A stretch of DNA of 64,000 nucleotides from Sphingobacterium zeae (GCF_030818895.1 NZ_JAUTBA010000001.1:2356001-2420000); one strand, 5' to 3'. Counted from the stretch's first letter, positions 17,347 to 26,093 are shown. Notes: a model not told the origin generated them from the letters alone. Program-made: numbers and translations.

Positions 17347-17372
17347 TATGGAAAAAAGTTGTTAACTTCATC

Positions 17373-17519
17373 ATGAATAAAAACAAGCTTATGAATTTGC
17401 CAAATAAACGACATTACCACTATAAAAGTGACGAAGGAGAGAAAAATAGCCAATTGAATAAATACATTATGATTGCTTGTATCATTATAGTAATCATATT
17501 GGCATTTTTTTTCGCATAG
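17373..17519 (+). CDS. Small single-pass membrane peptide, 48 aa
   Basis: A 48-residue open frame from ATG at 17373. Residues 1-29 are polar with many Lys, Asn and His (LPNKRHYHYKSDEGEKN), and residues 30-48 form one hydrophobic helix (MIACIIIVIILAFFFA) that runs to the last residue. The topology, a charged cytoplasmic head and one C-terminal membrane helix, is typical of real small membrane proteins. It follows rlmH by 27 bases and may share its transcript. No homologue is recognised. Confidence 0.5.
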   Translation: MNKNKLMNLPNKRHYHYKSDEGEKNSQLNKYIMIACIIIVIILAFFFA

Positions 17520-17531
17520 GTTGATACCTCG

Positions 17532-17582
17532 CCATACGGATGTTAGTAAAAGAAATAAATCTCTTACTTAATATCCGTATGG
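17532..17582. repeat. 51-bp imperfect inverted repeat
   Basis: CCATACGGAT (17532-17541) pairs perfectly with ATCCGTATGG (17573-17582); the inner arms (TTAGTAAAAGA against TCTCTTACTTAA) pair with a few mismatches. No T-run follows on the plus strand, so it is a poor intrinsic terminator. It could be a processing hairpin or a small palindromic repeat. Confidence 0.6.
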
Positions 17583-17892
17583 AGGATATCAGCAGATGAT
17601 TTTAGTAAAATTTAATTGAATTGTTTAAGCAAGAACGCTTAATTTTTGGGAGAAGGTTGGCAGGTTTTGCGCGCTCTTTTTGGGGCAGTGTTGTTTACGA
17701 ATCCCCAGTTGGTCATATAGAAAGACAAGGGATTAATTTCTAATAATTTTTTCATTTTTTCTTTTTTTACCATATAATAATTTATTGATTTACTGTTAGA
17801 TTATCAATAATCGAGCCAAACTCTATTATTTGCCATTTTTGGCTGAATAACTACCTGTCTACTGCGGCTATTTTTGAATAGAATTTAAGTCG
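17583..17892. other. Intergenic stretch with one tiny minus-strand ORF
   Basis: About 310 bases. Apart from the 38-codon minus-strand frame listed separately and a short GATTAT/ATAATC hairpin near 17803, it is AT-rich DNA with no recognised feature. Confidence 0.5.
17639..17755 (-). CDS. Possible 38-aa peptide
   Basis: ATG at 17755 opens a 38-residue peptide starting MKKLLEINPLSFYMTNWGF and ending with KTCQPSPKN. The first half is amphipathic to hydrophobic, the second basic and proline-containing with one Cys. Base composition in the frame is clearly more GC-rich than the flanking DNA, which favours coding. There is no clear promoter. It could be a small peptide gene or a remnant; no family is recognised. 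Confidence 0.3.
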   Translation of the reverse strand: MKKLLEINPLSFYMTNWGFVNNTAPKRARKTCQPSPKN

Positions 17893-17929
17893 AATTGAAA
17901 AAAAAGCAGCCCAGTGGGAAAGGGCTGCT
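17893..17929 (-). terminator. Intrinsic terminator after the sugar dehydrogenase
   Basis: Perfect 8-bp GC-rich stem AGCAGCCC / GGGCTGCT with a 9-base loop; on the minus strand it is followed by a run of eight T. It lies 15 bases past the stop codon at 17944. Confidence 0.92.
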
Positions 17930-17943
17930 CTAGATCAATGCAT

Positions 17944-19197
17944 TTATTTTTTATCAATTTTATATAATTTTCCGAGGTCTGTTATAGCATATAAAGCACC
18001 ATCTTGACCCTGTGTAATATCTCTAAATCGCTGTCCTTCATTACCTAATAGACGCTCTTCTCCAACTACCTTGTTATCCTTTAGTATAATTCTAGCAATA
18101 TGCATGCTACTTAGTCCGCAAATGAAAAGATTATTCTTCCATTCTAGAATGTTTTGCCCGGTATAGAAAGTAATTCCACTCGGAGAGAGGACAGGATCCC
18201 AATAATAAACGGGTTGTTCTAATCCATCTTTTTGCTGTATACCCTCACCAACTTTATCCCCTTTATACTCTATGCCATACGTAATCGTTGGCCATCCATA
18301 ATTCTTGCCAGATTCAATTCTATTCAATTCATCACCTCCACGTGGGCCAAATTCGGTTTCCCAAAGATCACCGGTTTCCGGATGTAAGGCGAGTCCCTGA
18401 GGATTGCGATGCCCATAGCTGAGAATTTCAGGAAGTGCATTCGATTTGCCCAAAAATGGGTTCCCTTGGGCAGGTTTTCCATCGGTGGTAATACGTAAAA
18501 TCTTTCCTAATGCTGCATTTAAATCTTGCGCCAGAGGTCTTGTAACCAAGTCAGACCGCTCGCCGGTGCTGACAATAATATTTCCATGTTTGTCAAATAT
18601 AATGCGTCCCCCATAGTGCAAGTTGCCTTTATGAGCAGGAGTGGCTTGATAGATCACCTTAGCACCTTCTATGGATTTTTCGTCGGCAGATAGTTTTCCC
18701 TTTGCTACAGCAGTTAATGTTCCAGCGGCTGTATCATCGGAAAAAACCCAATATACCATACGGTTTGACTCGAAATTTGGATCAAGCCGTACCCCCAAAA
18801 GTCCTCCTTGCCCGCTGCTGTTGACCTGAGGTAAACCCTTAATTGGCTCACTTAATTCACCTGCTGCTGTCGCAATTCGAAAATCCCCCTCTTTCTCTGA
18901 TATCAATAATCGGCCATCAGGCATTGTGGTGATGCCCCAAGGTGATTTTAATCCCTCTGCAATCACTTTACCGTCATAAGGTGTGGTGGTTTTTGCACCC
19001 TGAATTCTAGTTTGTCCTGCAAATGCCGGTTTATAATTTGTGTTTGCCTTTTGGGTTTCTACAGCAGGATAGCTTGTTGTATCCATCGGAGCATTCGCAC
19101 TGCTATCCGAACCGGAGGTCGAATTAGCAGGGCTTGAATGGCATGCCGTCAATCCTAATGATACTGTTAAAAGGCTTATAGTCAATTTGGTTTTCAT
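17944..19197 (-). CDS. PQQ-dependent aldose sugar dehydrogenase lipoprotein
   Basis: A 417-residue soluble-type quinoprotein sugar dehydrogenase of the YliI/Asd and GDH-B superfamily, a six-bladed beta propeller. The N terminus is a lipoprotein signal with lipobox LTAC at residues 16-19, followed by a Ser/Asn-rich linker, so it is membrane-anchored outside the cytoplasm. Propeller motifs include GLKSPWGITTMPDGRLLISEK, GLLGVRLDP, the active-site HYGGRIIFDKHGNI, STGERSD, YGHRNPQGLALHPETG, WETEFGPRGGDELN, and YGWPTITYGIEY. It would oxidise sugar C1 and pass electrons onward, if PQQ is available. A terminator follows. Confidence 0.9.
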   Translation of the reverse strand: MKTKLTISLLTVSLGLTACHSSPANSTSGSDSSANAPMDTTSYPAVETQKANTNYKPAFAGQTRIQGAKTTTPYDGKVIAEGLKSPWGITTMPDGRLLISEKEGDFRIATAAGELSEPIKGLPQVNSSGQGGLLGVRLDPNFESNRMVYWVFSDDTAAGTLTAVAKGKLSADEKSIEGAKVIYQATPAHKGNLHYGGRIIFDKHGNIIVSTGERSDLVTRPLAQDLNAALGKILRITTDGKPAQGNPFLGKSNALPEILSYGHRNPQGLALHPETGDLWETEFGPRGGDELNRIESGKNYGWPTITYGIEYKGDKVGEGIQQKDGLEQPVYYWDPVLSPSGITFYTGQNILEWKNNLFICGLSSMHIARIILKDNKVVGEERLLGNEGQRFRDITQGQDGALYAITDLGKLYKIDKK

Positions 19198-19355
19198 TAT
19201 CTGTAAGTTGTTTTGGTTTGATTATCTATTTGAAGATATTAAAAATTAACGAGATATTATTTTACGGGAATGTAATATTATCAATAGGATTACGGCCTCT
19301 CACAATGAAGACATATAGATCGATCCTTAACAGATGATTATAACTCGTCAAGACA

Positions 19356-19610
19356 CTATTTTCCCGAAAGGCAACTATTTACGATCTGCTGTAGTTCTCT
19401 ATCCTTGTTGACGTAATAGTCACTTATATCTAGAATCGTATTGGTGTTTAAATTATACGTACATACAGGAAGGTAGTTGGGCTCTGCAGAAGTTTCCAAC
19501 GTTTTAAAATACTCCGCACTTTCCTGAATACTTGAAAACTCTTTAGATTCGCAATGCTGTGTATCCTGATTATATGCAATGGTTATAAAGTTCTTTTTCA
19601 TTTTATTCAC
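19356..19610 (-). CDS. Hypothetical protein, 84 aa
   Basis: An 84-residue soluble protein with no signal peptide or membrane segment. It starts MNKMKKNFITIAYNQDTQH and has two cysteines in the first two thirds and one near the end (VNSCLSGK). The sequence is acidic to neutral and mixed alpha/beta in look. It stands alone between murI and the dehydrogenase gene, about 80 bases after the murI stop. I recognise no family. Confidence 0.55.
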   Translation of the reverse strand: MNKMKKNFITIAYNQDTQHCESKEFSSIQESAEYFKTLETSAEPNYLPVCTYNLNTNTILDISDYYVNKDRELQQIVNSCLSGK

Positions 19611-19688
19611 CTTTTAACAGAATAACGAAAATTGTGGAGTAAAAGTTTTAGAAATTTTTCAATTTAAAAATTGGTGTCTTCTATTTTA

Positions 19689-20513
19689 TCAAACAGTAAT
19701 GTGGCTTGCGGCTATTGACTTTCCAAAAAATATCTTTGCTTTGCTTTCAAAATCATGCGGGTCATCAGTCGTATAGAATGCCAATTGTTCATTTTGGGAA
19801 CAAAGTATCTCAATTTCTTTATGTCTATTCAGATAGTCTTTTAAGCTAGCCGCGACAATAGGGCCCTGGGAGATAATCTGAATATGGTTTGGTACATACT
19901 TCTCAATTACAGGCAATAATAGCGGGTAATGCGTGCAAGCAAGCACTATGGTATCAATCTGAGCCGATTGCTGTAACAGTTCCCGTATATCCTTTTCGAC
20001 AAAATAATGAGCGCCTTTGGTATTCATTTCATTGTTCTCCACTAATGGCACCCAAAAAGGGCAATCGTGCTGAAAAACCTGAATTTCCGGATTAAATTTG
20101 TGAATTTCTATTTTATAGGATTCTGATTTGACGGTACCCGTAGTGGCTAAAATACCAATCTTATTGGTTTTGGTAAAATTATGAACCATTTCGGTAGTGG
20201 GTCTAATCACTCCAAGTACTTTCTTTCCGGGGGGAAGGTCATTTTGTTGAATGGTTCTTAATGCTTTAGCTGAAGCTGTATTACAGGCCAATATGATGAG
20301 GTTACATCCCAAGTCAAATAGTTTAAAAACGCATTGTTTGGTGTAATTATAAACGGTCTCAAACGAGCGTGTACCATAGGGAACACGAGCATTATCACCT
20401 AAATAGATGTAATCGTATTGAGGTAAAAGGTGTTGAATTTCTTTAAATACGGAGAGACCACCATAACCAGAATCAAAAATACCAATAGGACCGGAAGTTT
20501 TTAAATTATTCAT
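19689..20513 (-). CDS. murI: Glutamate racemase
   Basis: Provides D-glutamate for peptidoglycan. The 274-residue product has the two catalytic cysteine motifs, ILACNTASAKAL near residue 79 and VLACTHYPLLLP near 190, and the N-terminal GIFDSGYGGLSVF with YLGDNARVPYG. The start ATG is the last base pair of a perfect 18-bp hairpin that fills the gap to the upstream GH125 gene (see the separate entry). It is the second gene of a likely GH125-murI transcript. Confidence 0.95.
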   Translation of the reverse strand: MNNLKTSGPIGIFDSGYGGLSVFKEIQHLLPQYDYIYLGDNARVPYGTRSFETVYNYTKQCVFKLFDLGCNLIILACNTASAKALRTIQQNDLPPGKKVLGVIRPTTEMVHNFTKTNKIGILATTGTVKSESYKIEIHKFNPEIQVFQHDCPFWVPLVENNEMNTKGAHYFVEKDIRELLQQSAQIDTIVLACTHYPLLLPVIEKYVPNHIQIISQGPIVAASLKDYLNRHKEIEILCSQNEQLAFYTTDDPHDFESKAKIFFGKSIAASHITV

Positions 20514-20554
20514 AACGCACTGTTATAAGTTCCTTCACTTATAACAGTGCGTTA
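20513..20554 (-). promoter_or_regulatory. Perfect 18-bp hairpin at the murI start codon
   Basis: Arms TAACGCACTGTTATAAGT (20513-20530) and its exact complement (20537-20554) are separated by six bases. In the mRNA the loop reads GAAGGA, which is Shine-Dalgarno-like, and the last base of the 3' arm is the A of the murI ATG. No T-run follows, so it is not an ordinary terminator. Confidence 0.75.
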
Positions 20555-20566
20555 CAAGATTCAGAT

Positions 20567-21982
20567 TTATTGAAGCAAAGATGGTTTCTCTTTATATATT
20601 TTCCAAATTAATTCGCCAAATAATGTATTCGTCCAGGCAAACCAATGTCTTGTGAACTTTTTAGGATCGTCTTTATGAAAAGATTCATGCATAAATCCGG
20701 TTCCACCATGAGTATTTACCAAAGTCTTAATGCAGTTACGGATCTCCTCATCATTTGTAGATGTTTGGGCGCGCATAATAATAGACATCGGCCAAATCAT
20801 ATCCCTGCCTATGTGCGGACCTCCAATACCTTCCGCTGCGGTTCCTTTGAAAAAGAATGGATTTTTATCGGACAGCACAAAGTTACGGGTACGTTGATAG
20901 ACTTCATTATTGATATCGACAGCTCCTAAGTACGGTAAGGCCAGTAAGCTGGGTATATTCGCATCATCCATCATCAAATGACTCGAAAAGCCGTCCACTT
21001 CGAAGGCATATATACGACCTAGCGTTGGGTGATCGATGATGCCGTACTTATTTACTGCTGCTTCTACCTCGTTTGCAAGTGCCTCCATTTTATCGGCGAG
21101 TGCCTGTTCATTTTTAACTTTTTTCAATATCTCTGCAGATTGCCTAAGACTCACAATTGCAAACAAATTGGAAGGAATCAAAAAGGAAAAAATGGTAGAA
21201 TCGTCCGAAGGTCGAAAACTAGAACAGATCAATCCAACAGGATTCACAGGATACCCATAACCATCAACCTGCAACGTATCTGAACCTCTTGCAGTCGTTC
21301 GTTCAAATTTATAAGGACCAAGACTGTCTTTTCGTTGTTGCTCAACGAAAGTTTGATATATTTTGTGTTGCGCATCCAGCCATTCTTCATTAAATGGACT
21401 ACTGTCTTTGGTTTCTTTCCAGTAATGATAAGCTAATCGAATTGGATAACACAACGAATCGATTTCCCATTTCCGTTCATGAATCCCAGGTTTCATGTCG
21501 GTATGATCGCTAAACCATTCGCCCTTTTTTGTTGGATCATTATAAAATGCATTGGCGTAAGGGTCAATATTGATGCATTTACTCTGCTTTTGGATTAGTC
21601 CAACAATCAGATCCTGTAGTTTTTTATCCTTTTTCATAAAGGGAAGATAGGGCCATACTTGCGCACTGCTATCACGTAACCACATGGCGTCTATATCTCC
21701 TGTAATAACATACGTGTAGTTTCTTCCGTTTTGGACATAGGGGAAAACTGTGGTGTCAAGGGTATTGGGAAAACAGTTGTTAAATAACCACGACAGCTCC
21801 TTATTTTTAACATTTTTCTGAAATTCTACAATTGCATCCTCTATTACTTTACTCGAAAAAAGCCTCTTCTCTTTGACGGTGCGCACTGTAGGAAAAGAAT
21901 GTTCTTGAGCAAATGAAAATTTGCTGGTAAGTGCACCCGCGGTTAACAGGCTTGCGTTTTGGATAAATGTTCTGCGCTTCAT
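20567..21982 (-). CDS. GH125 family exo-alpha-1,6-mannosidase
   Basis: A 471-residue glycoside hydrolase of family 125 (formerly DUF1237), metal-independent enzymes that remove terminal alpha-1,6-mannose. The N terminus KRRTFIQNASLLTAGALTS is a Tat-like signal peptide, so the enzyme is exported. The (alpha/alpha)6 toroid shows TGDIDAMWLRDSSAQVWPY, the segment IDSLCYPIRLAYHYWKET, RDMIWPMSIIMRAQTS, and GTGFMHESFHKDDPKKFTR, with conserved acidic residues in place. It may act on mannose-containing glycans together with the GT4/GH130 pair at 44.7-48.4 kb, though it is far from them. Confidence 0.9.
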   Translation of the reverse strand: MKRRTFIQNASLLTAGALTSKFSFAQEHSFPTVRTVKEKRLFSSKVIEDAIVEFQKNVKNKELSWLFNNCFPNTLDTTVFPYVQNGRNYTYVITGDIDAMWLRDSSAQVWPYLPFMKKDKKLQDLIVGLIQKQSKCINIDPYANAFYNDPTKKGEWFSDHTDMKPGIHERKWEIDSLCYPIRLAYHYWKETKDSSPFNEEWLDAQHKIYQTFVEQQRKDSLGPYKFERTTARGSDTLQVDGYGYPVNPVGLICSSFRPSDDSTIFSFLIPSNLFAIVSLRQSAEILKKVKNEQALADKMEALANEVEAAVNKYGIIDHPTLGRIYAFEVDGFSSHLMMDDANIPSLLALPYLGAVDINNEVYQRTRNFVLSDKNPFFFKGTAAEGIGGPHIGRDMIWPMSIIMRAQTSTNDEEIRNCIKTLVNTHGGTGFMHESFHKDDPKKFTRHWFAWTNTLFGELIWKIYKEKPSLLQ

Positions 21983-22178
21983 GCTTATTAGGACTGTTTA
22001 TTTATGATATAAGGTTATTTACTAACGTGCAAGATATAAATATTTTTGAATAAAAGGAATAGCAAATACGATTTAGCATTATAAAATTGACCAAGGATGT
22101 GAATTAAGTCATTTTTATTCGGTTAATTTGCGTTTAGGAATGCATTTTGCTATAGAAAACAATCTTTTAAAAAATTTT

Positions 22179-23852
22179 ATGAGGCTTAATATAACGAAAA
22201 ACAAAAATTTACTTCAACTGGCGTTGGCAAGCATTGGAGTAGGCGTTTCCTTAGGAGCTGTTGCCCAAATTAAAAGCCAGCCTTATTCGTATCATTTTTA
22301 TCAGAAAATGAACGATGCAGTTTATTCTACGGAAACCAGGATACATACTTCTGCTAAACCCTTCGTCATTAAAGACTCTTTATTGTTAGCCAAGTTTGAT
22401 TCAATTCAATCCAACAAACCCGTGTCCTCGTCCAACTGGTTTATGCGCAAGATTTTTAATGAGCATCTTGTCCAAGTCGAGAAGGATGATTATACATTCT
22501 ATGCTGATTTTTTACCAGATCTTTATATTGGAAAAGATATGCTAGGGGATAAACGGCGTACTTGGATGAATAGTAGAGGATTTCAGGTGGGTTTAAATGT
22601 AGGGAACAAATTTACTTTCAATACGTCAGCATTTGAAAGCCAGGCAGTTTTTCCTAAGTATCTGGATGACTACATTGTTGCGAATAAAGTTGTTCCTGGC
22701 CAAGGAAATACGAAATTTCAGTCTAAAAATAAAATGGACTGGATGTATGCGACAGCGAGCATGACTTATGATGCACATAAATATATCCAGGCCACTTTGG
22801 CTTACGACAAAAACTTTATTGGAGATGGTTATCGCTCGATGCTTTTGTCCGACTTTTCTTCGAACTATGCCCATCTTAAATTGACCGGAACGATAGGAAA
22901 TGTTCAATACACTTCAATTTGGGCCTATATGAACGATCCGACACACCCTAGACAAGATTTAACGGGCACATATCCTATGGAAGGGCAAAACAACACCCGC
23001 TTGGGAGATGGAAAGAAATGGGGGGCCTTTCAATATTTGGATTGGAATGTAACCAATAAATTATCTGTAGGTTTTTTCCAATCCGTTGTTTGGGCCGCGC
23101 AGGATGAAGGAGGAAGAAGAGGTTTTGATTTTAGTTATCTGAGTCCAGTTATCTTTATTCGCCCTGTCGAAAGCAATAATACGACTTCGCCGGATAAAAT
23201 GTTTTTGGGCTTAACTTCCAAATATAAACTTCCATATCGATTGACAGCATATGGCCAGTTCCTGTTAGGAGAGTTTACGGCGAAAGAATTTTTTGCAGGA
23301 AATGGATACGCACATAATAAATGGGGCGCACAGCTTGGCGTAAGAGGGTATGATATGTTTGGCGTAAAGAATTTAAACTTTCTAGCCGAATACAATACGG
23401 CTAGACCATATACCTACGCGCACTTTAAATCGTATTCAAACTATAGTAACAACGCCGAGCCATTGGCGCATCCAAAAGGGGCAAACTTTAGAGAGCTTGT
23501 TGGACTGCTTAATTACGCATGGGACAGATGGGACTTTTCATTACAGGGAATGTTTACTCAAAATGGGCTGGATCTACCCGACGGAAGTAATATGGGGGGA
23601 AACATCTTTCAGTCCTATAATACAATACCAAACTTATATGGCAATCATATTGCACAAGGTATAAAGAATAATATCTATTATGCAGACGCGAAGGCAGCCT
23701 ATGTACTTAATCCAAAGTATAATCTTCGTCTGGAACTCGGATACACCCAACGTTATGCAAAAGCGAAATACGAAGCGCCTATCGTCAATAAATCTGGCGT
23801 GATCTCATTCGGCCTTCGCTCAAGTTTCCGGGCAATTTATAATGATTTATAA
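22179..23852 (+). CDS. Wzi/RemB-like outer-membrane barrel protein
   Basis: A protein of about 557 residues of the Bacteroidota capsule-assembly Wzi family, related to the gliding-motility protein RemB. From ATG at 22179 the N terminus (MRLNITKNKNLLQLALASIG) reads as a signal peptide ending near AVAQ. The rest is rich in aromatic residues in alternating strands (WMYATASMTYDAHKYIQ, LRLELGYTQRYAKAKYE) as expected for a beta barrel. A frame from 22128 adds 17 residues ahead of the signal and is less likely. It is followed by aroQ with a short gap. Function in surface polysaccharide anchoring or adhesion is inferred from family. Confidence 0.82.
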   Translation: MRLNITKNKNLLQLALASIGVGVSLGAVAQIKSQPYSYHFYQKMNDAVYSTETRIHTSAKPFVIKDSLLLAKFDSIQSNKPVSSSNWFMRKIFNEHLVQVEKDDYTFYADFLPDLYIGKDMLGDKRRTWMNSRGFQVGLNVGNKFTFNTSAFESQAVFPKYLDDYIVANKVVPGQGNTKFQSKNKMDWMYATASMTYDAHKYIQATLAYDKNFIGDGYRSMLLSDFSSNYAHLKLTGTIGNVQYTSIWAYMNDPTHPRQDLTGTYPMEGQNNTRLGDGKKWGAFQYLDWNVTNKLSVGFFQSVVWAAQDEGGRRGFDFSYLSPVIFIRPVESNNTTSPDKMFLGLTSKYKLPYRLTAYGQFLLGEFTAKEFFAGNGYAHNKWGAQLGVRGYDMFGVKNLNFLAEYNTARPYTYAHFKSYSNYSNNAEPLAHPKGANFRELVGLLNYAWDRWDFSLQGMFTQNGLDLPDGSNMGGNIFQSYNTIPNLYGNHIAQGIKNNIYYADAKAAYVLNPKYNLRLELGYTQRYAKAKYEAPIVNKSGVISFGLRSSFRAIYNDL

Positions 23853-23865
23853 CAATGATATTCCG

Positions 23866-24285
23866 ATGAAAAAGATCCTTATACTGAATGGCCCAAACTT
23901 GAATTTATTGGGTGTAAGAGAAAAATCAATTTATGGTAGCCAGGATTTCCTTAGCTATTTTGAGGAGCTTAAACAGCAGTTTGAAAGTTTGCAACTGCAC
24001 TATTTTCAAAGTAACTCAGAAGGAGGCCTAATCGATAAGATCCATGAGGTTGGTTTTGAGTTTGATGGAATTGTATTGAATGCCGGAGCGTATACACATA
24101 CTTCTGTTGCAATTGGCGATGCGATTGCAGCTATTACAACACCTGTTATAGAGGTCCATATCAGTAATGTCCACCAAAGAGAAGAATTTCGCCATCACTC
24201 ATTTTTAGCGAAGAATTGTAAAGGTGTAATTTGTGGTTTTGGTTTGGACAGCTATCGATTAGGCATCGAAGCTCTTATCAAATAG
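23866..24285 (+). CDS. aroQ: Type II 3-dehydroquinate dehydratase
   Basis: Third step of the shikimate pathway, trans-dehydration of 3-dehydroquinate. The ATG at 23866 gives a 139-residue protein starting MKKILILNGPNLNLLG with the catalytic Tyr region SIYGSQD, NAGAYTHTSVAI, and the active-site histidine segment HISNVHQREEFRHHSF. The stop codon lies inside the arm of the following terminator hairpin. It starts 13 bases after the Wzi-like gene and is probably in the same transcript. Confidence 0.95.
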   Translation: MKKILILNGPNLNLLGVREKSIYGSQDFLSYFEELKQQFESLQLHYFQSNSEGGLIDKIHEVGFEFDGIVLNAGAYTHTSVAIGDAIAAITTPVIEVHISNVHQREEFRHHSFLAKNCKGVICGFGLDSYRLGIEALIK

Positions 24286-24318
24286 AAAAGCGGGAATTCC
24301 CCGCTTTTCTATTTGATA
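24276..24318. terminator. Bidirectional terminator between aroQ and ribF
   Basis: Perfect 19-bp stem (24276-24294 against 24300-24318) with a 5-base loop; the GC-rich core is AAAAGCGGG / CCCGCTTTT. The aroQ stop codon lies in the left arm. It serves convergent genes on both strands. Confidence 0.9.
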
Positions 24319-24331
24319 ATCATACGCTGTA

Positions 24332-25306
24332 CTAACCAATAAGACTTCGAATTTGGGCTTCGTCCGCTCTGATCTGCTCTTTCATTGCTTCTAACGAGTC
24401 GAAACGTTCATCATGGCGGATAAAGTGAAGGAATTTTACACGCAGTGTTTTGCCGTAAATATCCTGATCGAAATCAAATAGGCTGATTTCAATAGCACGG
24501 TTCATGCCATCGACGGTGGGTCTAGTTCCTATATATCCCATACCTTTAGCAATTGAAATAGGGCTTTCTTCTCTGTATTCCCCAGTAGTAATGTTTTGGA
24601 TCTGATTGTAGATATAAACCTCAACAGCATATATACCATAGGCTGGTATAAGTTTATGCGGTTCGTGAACCTGTAAATTTGCCGTTGGAAAGCCGATTGT
24701 ACGTCCGATTTGGTCTCCTCTAATCACCGTGCCTGTCAATTCGAAAGGATATCCCAAATATAGATTTGCCGTTTTTATGTCACCCTTTATAAGTGCTTCG
24801 CGTACCCGTGTTGAGGATACGGCAATATCATTGATATCCTGCTCGGGGATTTCGTCGACACTGTAATCAAATATGGAGGCAAACTGTTCTAAATCACCCA
24901 TACTTCCCTTTCGATCCTTTCCGAAGTGGTGATCGTAACCTATCACAATTTTTTTGGTGCCGAGTTTTCCTACAAGAACATTACTAATATATTCTTCTGG
25001 AGTTTGATTGGAAAAATCACGGGAAAAGGGAATGATAATCAAATGGTCAATACCAACTCTACTCAACTGACTGACCTTTTCTTCGATATCGTTGATTAAG
25101 CGTAAGCTATCATCATCTGGATTGATAATCAAGCGAGGGTGTGGAAAAAAAGTGAGCAAAATTGTCTCCCCATTGATTTTATGAGCTGCTTCCTTTAAGT
25201 GGGCCAATATTTTTTGGTGGCCAATATGAACACCGTCAAAAGTGCCGATGGTTACAACTGCATTTTCAATAGGTGAGAAATCATCTAAACTTCTGTAGAT
25301 TTTCAT
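24332..25306 (-). CDS. ribF: Bifunctional riboflavin kinase / FAD synthetase
   Basis: Converts riboflavin to FMN and then to FAD. The 324-residue product has the nucleotidyltransferase domain (VTIGTFDGVHIGHQKIL, VIGYDHHFGKDRKG, SSTRVREALIKGD) in the first half and the flavokinase domain (GDQIGRTIGFPTANLQ, GMGYIGTRPT) in the second. It is the last gene of a five-gene minus-strand operon ftsX-DUF3098-uppP-truB-ribF, 55 bases after truB. Confidence 0.96.
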   Translation of the reverse strand: MKIYRSLDDFSPIENAVVTIGTFDGVHIGHQKILAHLKEAAHKINGETILLTFFPHPRLIINPDDDSLRLINDIEEKVSQLSRVGIDHLIIIPFSRDFSNQTPEEYISNVLVGKLGTKKIVIGYDHHFGKDRKGSMGDLEQFASIFDYSVDEIPEQDINDIAVSSTRVREALIKGDIKTANLYLGYPFELTGTVIRGDQIGRTIGFPTANLQVHEPHKLIPAYGIYAVEVYIYNQIQNITTGEYREESPISIAKGMGYIGTRPTVDGMNRAIEISLFDFDQDIYGKTLRVKFLHFIRHDERFDSLEAMKEQIRADEAQIRSLIG

Positions 25307-25361
25307 TTATAGGAGTTTTTGCAAAAATAAGATAAAGAATCAATAAAACGGGTTGGTAAAA

Positions 25362-26087
25362 TTATTTAATGATCTCTTTATGACGTTTTATTTCCGCGAT
25401 AAGTTTTTCTAAATTCCAGGCATTTTCTACGGAATAATCCCCACTTTTGGTGCGCCTCAAAGAACTTAGATGTGATCCACTCTGTAAGGATTTTCCGAAG
25501 TCATAGGCCAGAGATCTAATGTATGTTCCCTTTGAACAGGATATGCGAAAATAAACGTTGGGGAGCTCGATCTTTTCAACAAGAAAACTATTGATTCGAA
25601 CTTGACGGGATTTTATTTCAACCTCTTCGCCACGGCGTGCTTTCTCATAGACACGTTCGCCATTGATTTTTATAGCCGAATGAGCAGGCGGAAATTGTTG
25701 AATTTCGCCTTCAAATGCTTTCGCAGCTTGCAGTATCATGTCATCAGTAATATGATCGATAGGAAATGTTTCGTTAATTTCGGTTTCCAGATCGTAGGAA
25801 GGCGTTGTGGCACCCAAAGTAATTGTTCCAGTATATTCTTTGTCTTCGGCTTGGTAACTATCTATTTTCTTTGTGAATTTGCCTGTACAGACGATCAGTA
25901 AACCGGTCGCAAGCGGATCTAAAGTTCCTGCGTGACCGACTTTTAATTTTAACGGTTTGATGGAGTTTCTGATTTTACCAACCACATCAAAACTAGTCCA
26001 AGTTAAAGGTTTATCAATCAACAACATTTCTCCTTCAGCAAAATGAAACTTCGCTGAGTTTTCACTAACCTCTATATTTTCCATCAA
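25362..26087 (-). CDS. truB: tRNA pseudouridine-55 synthase
   Basis: Makes pseudouridine 55 in the T loop of tRNA. The 241-residue protein has the catalytic-aspartate motif GHAGTLDPLATGLL near residue 52, with LLIDKPLTWTSFDVV before it, KEYTGTITLGATTPSYD, PPAHSAIKINGERVYEKAR, and CSKGTYIRSLAYDFG. It lacks a large C-terminal PUA domain, as in many short TruBs. It lies 6 bases after uppP. A Met-Met start gives two near-equal choices. Confidence 0.95.
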   Translation of the reverse strand: MMENIEVSENSAKFHFAEGEMLLIDKPLTWTSFDVVGKIRNSIKPLKLKVGHAGTLDPLATGLLIVCTGKFTKKIDSYQAEDKEYTGTITLGATTPSYDLETEINETFPIDHITDDMILQAAKAFEGEIQQFPPAHSAIKINGERVYEKARRGEEVEIKSRQVRINSFLVEKIELPNVYFRISCSKGTYIRSLAYDFGKSLQSGSHLSSLRRTKSGDYSVENAWNLEKLIAEIKRHKEIIK

Positions 26088-26093
26088 AAGATT

